Assembly: GCA_937888775.1 (NCBI GenBank)
Contig: CALAQT010000407.1
Location: 1-25,153 of the forward strand
Reading direction: 5' to 3'
Length of the DNA: 25,153 nucleotides
Origin: an uncultured Actinomycetes bacterium
Lineage (GTDB): Bacteria > Actinomycetota > Thermoleophilia > Solirubrobacterales > Solirubrobacteraceae
The stretch's first letter is position 1. Every line of letters starts with the position of its first letter. The translations under genes and the position numbers were made by a program. Positions 22,239 through 25,153 of the stretch are shown one piece after another. The notes under the pieces were generated by a model, which did no database searches, was not told the origin of the DNA, and was given only the letters and a program-made list of their open reading frames with translations.

Positions 22239-23390
22239 GTGAGTCGCAGCGTCGCGGGGCCGGACATCGGTGGCGACCCGTTTGTCGTATGCGACATCGC
22301 TTTGTTCTACGCTAAGCGCAGCGGGGGCATTCGTACCTACCTCGATGAGAAGACGCGCTTTGCGGCCGCGACCGGAGCGTTCGAGCACCATCTGATCGTT
22401 CCGGGCACTCGAGAGCGCCACGAAGGCAGCCGCCATGAGCTGCGCTCGCTACAGCTCGCGGCGTCAAATGGCTATCGCATTCCGCTCGGCGCCGGTGCCC
22501 TGAAAGAGACCCTGAGGTGGATCCGTCCAGACGTCGTGGTCCTACACGATCCATTCTGGCGTCCGCTCAGCGTAACCCGTCAGGCCCACCGGCTCGGCGC
22601 GGCGGTGGTGGCCGTCCACCACGCGTCGCCGGCTCTGAACGCCGCGGGCATCCCGGGCCCCGACGCCGTCTACCTTCCGCCACTGCGCCGCATCTATCAC
22701 CACGCGTACGAGCACGTCGACGCCGTCATGTCCACGGTGGATCCCGAGCCAGATTCCGGCCGGTCCGCGTCGATCAAGCTCCGGTTTGGTCTTCATCCTG
22801 CCTTCCGACCTGGTCCGGCGGCCATCGGAGAGCATCTTCTGTGTGTCGGTCGACTCTCGCTGGAGAAGCGAATCTGCGACCTGCTCGGCGCGATGGCAAC
22901 GGCCCGCTGGGGCCGCCGGCTCGTGCTCGTGGGCGACGGACCGGCGCACGGCGCGATCGAAGCACGAGCTCGGCGACTGGGAGTCGCCGAGCTGATCGAG
23001 TTCCGGCCGTTTGTCGCCGACCGCCGTGCGCTGGCCAGGTGCTACCGGGAGGCCGCCTGCGTGATCGCGCCCGGGCCGCACGAGACCTTCGGACTCGCCG
23101 TGCTCGAGGCAGCCGCCTGCGGCGCCAGAGTGGTGGCGTGCTCGTGTACCCCTGCTGCACTTGTGGCCGGCCGGCTCGTGCAGCGGTTCGCGCCCAAGGA
23201 CCCGGTGGACTTGGCGCGAGCCGTCGATCGCGCCCTCGCCACCCGGGTCGACGTGAGCGCGGCCGCAGCGCTGGCCAGGTCAATGAGCTGGGAGCGGGTG
23301 TTCGAGGCCGAGCTCCACGATCTAAGGCAACTTCGTGGGCGCAGAGCTCGAGCGTCTCCGGCAATGCGAACAGCTCTGTGCGGCCGGTGA
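22239..23390 (+). CDS. GT4-family (GT-B fold) glycosyltransferase
   Basis: This 383-residue cytoplasmic protein has the two Rossmann-like halves of a GT-B enzyme. The N-terminal acceptor half includes the glycine-rich loop FYAKRSGGIRTYLDEK and a DVVVLHDPFW strand. The C-terminal nucleotide-sugar half starts at HLLCVGRLSLEKRICDLLGA. It contains LVLVGDGPAHG and the GT4 signature GPHETFGLAVLEAAACGARVVA, with the ExxFGxxxxE glutamates. It should transfer a sugar from an NDP-sugar with retention. The acceptor is unknown; the fused-looking arrangement with the next gene hints at a storage glycan, compatible solute or surface oligosaccharide. The GTG at 22239 has no Shine-Dalgarno but has a -10-like box just upstream. 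Its stop TGA overlaps the next gene's GTG. Confidence 0.9.
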   Translation: MSRSVAGPDIGGDPFVVCDIALFYAKRSGGIRTYLDEKTRFAAATGAFEHHLIVPGTRERHEGSRHELRSLQLAASNGYRIPLGAGALKETLRWIRPDVVVLHDPFWRPLSVTRQAHRLGAAVVAVHHASPALNAAGIPGPDAVYLPPLRRIYHHAYEHVDAVMSTVDPEPDSGRSASIKLRFGLHPAFRPGPAAIGEHLLCVGRLSLEKRICDLLGAMATARWGRRLVLVGDGPAHGAIEARARRLGVAELIEFRPFVADRRALARCYREAACVIAPGPHETFGLAVLEAAACGARVVACSCTPAALVAGRLVQRFAPKDPVDLARAVDRALATRVDVSAAAALARSMSWERVFEAELHDLRQLRGRRARASPAMRTALCGR

Positions 23391-24796
23391 GCAGAGCGAT
23401 TGGCGATCGCCGCGTCGCCCGGCTGCGAGCAGACGCGCATCGAGTTCTGGCCGGCAACTGGCGGGAGGGCCACCTTGCCGATGGCACTCCCTACGGCTTC
23501 ACGTGTCCGGCCCCGCCGCGCTACCGGCATCAGTGGTATTGGGACTCCTGCTTTCACGCGATCGTCTGGCGCCACTTCGAGCCGGCACGTGCTCGCGAGG
23601 AGCTTCGCACGCTGGTGCGCGGAGGGCGCCTTGACGGGTTCATCCCCCATACGATCTTCTGGCACGACGCCGCCGGGTGGCGACGAGCGCCTTTCTACGC
23701 CACCCATTCCCTACGCGGCGACCGTGCGACGGCGCACATCCAGACCCCGGTACTCGCGCTCGCCTGGGAGGCGGTCGCCGCCGCCTCGCCCGATGAGCCG
23801 GAGTTCGGGACCGAGGCGCTGGACGCCCTGCGGCTTCACTACGACTGGCTCGATCGCCACCGCGATCCCGACCGTGACGGTCTGATCTCGATCATCCACC
23901 CTGACGAATCCGGTCTGGATGACTCCCCCAAGTACGACTCGGTGTTCGGATGGATGAGCCACTATCGCCCCGGCTACTTCTGGCTGGTGGAGCGCTCACG
24001 GCGCTTGCGCTATGACTCGCGTGCGATCATCGCCCGCTACGACGAGCATGTGGAGGATGTGCTCGTCAACGTCTTCTACGCCCTGGCGCTGCGCGCGCTG
24101 GCAAGACTGAGCGGCGAGCGCGTCTACGACGAGCGCGCGCAGCACACCGCGCAGGCGCTCGTTACGCGCTGCTGGGATGAGGAGCGCGGCCTGTTCTGGG
24201 ACCTGGCGGGACGCGATCACACTCCCCTGCGCGTCTCGACGTGGTCATCGCTGGCTCCACTGGCGCTGCCCTCGTTGCCGAAACCGATCGCCCAGCGCCT
24301 GATTGAGGAGCACCTGCTCGACCCGCGCCGGTACCGTTCCCCGTTCGGCATCCCCTCGGTGTCGATGGAGGAGCCCAGCTTTCGAGCCGGATGGCACCTG
24401 TTTCGTTGCTGGCGTGGACCGTCCTGGATGAACACCGCGTGGCTGCTCGTTCCGGCGCTTCGCCGCCATGGCTTCCAAGCTGAAGCCAACCGCATCGTCG
24501 CATCGTGCCTGACGTTGGTCGAGCGTCACGGATTCCGCGAGTACTACAACCCACTCAACGGTGAAGGGCTGGCCGCCCGACGCTTCGGGTGGTCGACGCT
24601 GCTCGTCGATCTGCTTCCCCCGGTTACCGAGCGGCAGCCCCAACTACCGAGGACCCCGTTTCACGGCAGCGCCCGGGAAGAGCTCTTGTCGATGGGAGCT
24701 GAGGCAGCCGCCGAGACGAGTCGGTTGATAGGTGCGGCCGCTCGCAAACGGCTGTGGAGCAGCCGCAACGGCGGGGCGAGCGGCGAATCAGACTGA
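23387..24796 (+). CDS. Glycoside hydrolase of the (alpha/alpha)6-barrel MGH1/GH63-like group
   Basis: From GTG 23387 the protein is 469 residues with no signal peptide, so it is cytoplasmic. Family landmarks are HQWYWDSCFHAIVW (Asp at ~53, first barrel helix), GFIPHTIFW, a central DRDGLISIIHPDESGLDDSP segment and PKYDSVFGWM. Near the C-terminus are CWRGPSWMNTAWLL and FREYYNPLNGEGLAARRFGWSTLLVDL. This pattern belongs to the mannosylglycerate-hydrolase-1-like/GH63-GH37 clan of inverting alpha-glycosidases. The start shares GTGA with the stop of the GT4 gene, a classic sign of translational coupling, which implies the two act on the same glycan or glycoside. The frame stays open upstream for ~290 codons antisense-like within GT4, but this has no homology. 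It could hydrolyse glucosyl- or mannosyl-glycerate, trehalose-like sugars or a trimmed oligosaccharide; sequence alone does not decide. Confidence 0.88.
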   Translation: MSRAIGDRRVARLRADAHRVLAGNWREGHLADGTPYGFTCPAPPRYRHQWYWDSCFHAIVWRHFEPARAREELRTLVRGGRLDGFIPHTIFWHDAAGWRRAPFYATHSLRGDRATAHIQTPVLALAWEAVAAASPDEPEFGTEALDALRLHYDWLDRHRDPDRDGLISIIHPDESGLDDSPKYDSVFGWMSHYRPGYFWLVERSRRLRYDSRAIIARYDEHVEDVLVNVFYALALRALARLSGERVYDERAQHTAQALVTRCWDEERGLFWDLAGRDHTPLRVSTWSSLAPLALPSLPKPIAQRLIEEHLLDPRRYRSPFGIPSVSMEEPSFRAGWHLFRCWRGPSWMNTAWLLVPALRRHGFQAEANRIVASCLTLVERHGFREYYNPLNGEGLAARRFGWSTLLVDLLPPVTERQPQLPRTPFHGSAREELLSMGAEAAAETSRLIGAAARKRLWSSRNGGASGESD

Positions 24797-24875
24797 GGGA
24801 TTTGGGCGGCTGACGCTAACTTGGGCCTGATCCACCGCCGAAGCGCGACTGGGAAACCCCCCGTGAGGAGCACAG

Positions 24876-25153
24876 ATGCCCGACAAGCCAGCCCACGTAC
24901 GCGAGTATCTCCCGCGCGTGGTGACGCCCACGCTGAGCGAGATCAGAACCGCCGTCAAGGAAGTCGAGGGCTTCAACGCCAAACTCGCCGTGCTGATCAC
25001 GCGTGGCGTCGGCACAATGGCATGCGCCTACCTGTTCGGAGTGGTGGCGCTGATCGGTCTGCCGACAGCGTTGTCGCCAGGCGGCGAGGGAATCATCGCG
25101 TGGATCGCTCAGACCTTCCTGCAGCTCGTTCTGCTGAGCATCATCATGGTCGG
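24876..25153 (+). CDS. Membrane protein of unknown function, 5' part only
   Basis: ATG 24876 is preceded by GAGGAG at 24865-24870, five bases away, a good start signal. The 92 visible residues have an amphipathic helical N-terminus (~1-40). One membrane helix follows around GVGTMACAYLFGVVALIGLP (~45-66), and the start of another is at TFLQLVLLSIIMV. The C-terminus is beyond the window. The sequence resembles a conserved actinobacterial small membrane protein family without assigned function. It follows the glycoside hydrolase by 79 bp on the same strand and may be part of its transcription unit. Confidence 0.75.
   Translation, partial: MPDKPAHVREYLPRVVTPTLSEIRTAVKEVEGFNAKLAVLITRGVGTMACAYLFGVVALIGLPTALSPGGEGIIAWIAQTFLQLVLLSIIMV

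Noticed and set aside
22517..23386. Long plus-strand open frame upstream of the glycoside hydrolase, within the GT4 gene
   Set aside because: It is Arg/Pro-rich shadow sequence in a GC-rich gene; homology and the GTGA overlap put the hydrolase start at 23387.
6696..24817. Near-identical 20-mers at 6696-6715 and 24798-24817 (18 of 20 bases match), both just after a hydrolase gene
   Set aside because: In a 25-kb GC-rich window a pair this similar is expected about once by chance, and the distances to the next start codon differ (26 and 58 bp).
1..25153. CRISPR array, tRNA or rRNA genes, toxin-antitoxin or phage-defence islands
   Set aside because: No regularly spaced repeats, no cloverleaf-like or rRNA-like sequence, and no recognisable defence protein families were seen on reading both strands.

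Overview
The window is GC-rich with strongly GC-biased third codon positions. Its families (CapA, FUSC, MCE remnant, GAF-GGDEF-EAL, XRE/MmyB remnant, many GTG starts) suggest a chromosome of a soil-type actinobacterium. Thermoleophilia/Solirubrobacterales is my best guess, by inference only. No rRNA, tRNA or CRISPR array is visible.

Layout. 1-573: a LysR effector-domain fragment behind two 14-bp direct repeats that look like an insertion-sequence end. 613-2857: four small genes (a secreted protein, an unknown protein, a metallo-beta-lactamase-like protein with a degenerate metal site, and a one-helix membrane protein). 3004-5077: minus-strand PhyH-type dioxygenase, ferric-reductase-like membrane protein and GFA-family zinc protein. 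5222-9050: an envelope cluster with an exported SxxK/SDN/KGG serine hydrolase, a CapA-like metallophosphatase and a GH3 glycosidase broken by an 8-bp tandem duplication. 9542-12116: a convergent c-di-GMP pair, a small GGDEF protein facing a GAF-GGDEF-EAL protein, overlapping at their 3' ends. 12382-14166: a Uup-like ABC-F ATPase. 14241-15068: remnants of an ABC-2 permease and an MCE protein. 15041-17317: a FUSC-family membrane protein. 17542-17975: a decayed XRE/MmyB regulator. 18069-18596: a zinc-ribbon plus winged-helix-like protein. 19070-20586: a GH79-like secreted glycosidase with one frameshift. 20690-22169: a multiply frameshifted secreted protein joined to a truncated alpha/beta hydrolase. 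22239-24796: a GT4 glycosyltransferase and an (alpha/alpha)6-barrel glycoside hydrolase sharing a GTGA start/stop overlap. 24876-end: the start of a membrane protein.

Two themes stand out. First, the region is rich in broken genes: about eight in 25 kb. They include truncation junctions and at least two frameshifts explained exactly by short tandem duplications (8 bp and 4 bp), so homopolymer sequencing error alone does not account for them. Second, the intact genes centre on envelope and glycan metabolism and c-di-GMP signalling. I see no clear defence system or biosynthetic cluster. The least conventional intact loci are the serine hydrolase/CapA/GH3 cluster, the convergent c-di-GMP pair, the GT4-GH translationally overlapping pair and the zinc-ribbon/winged-helix protein.
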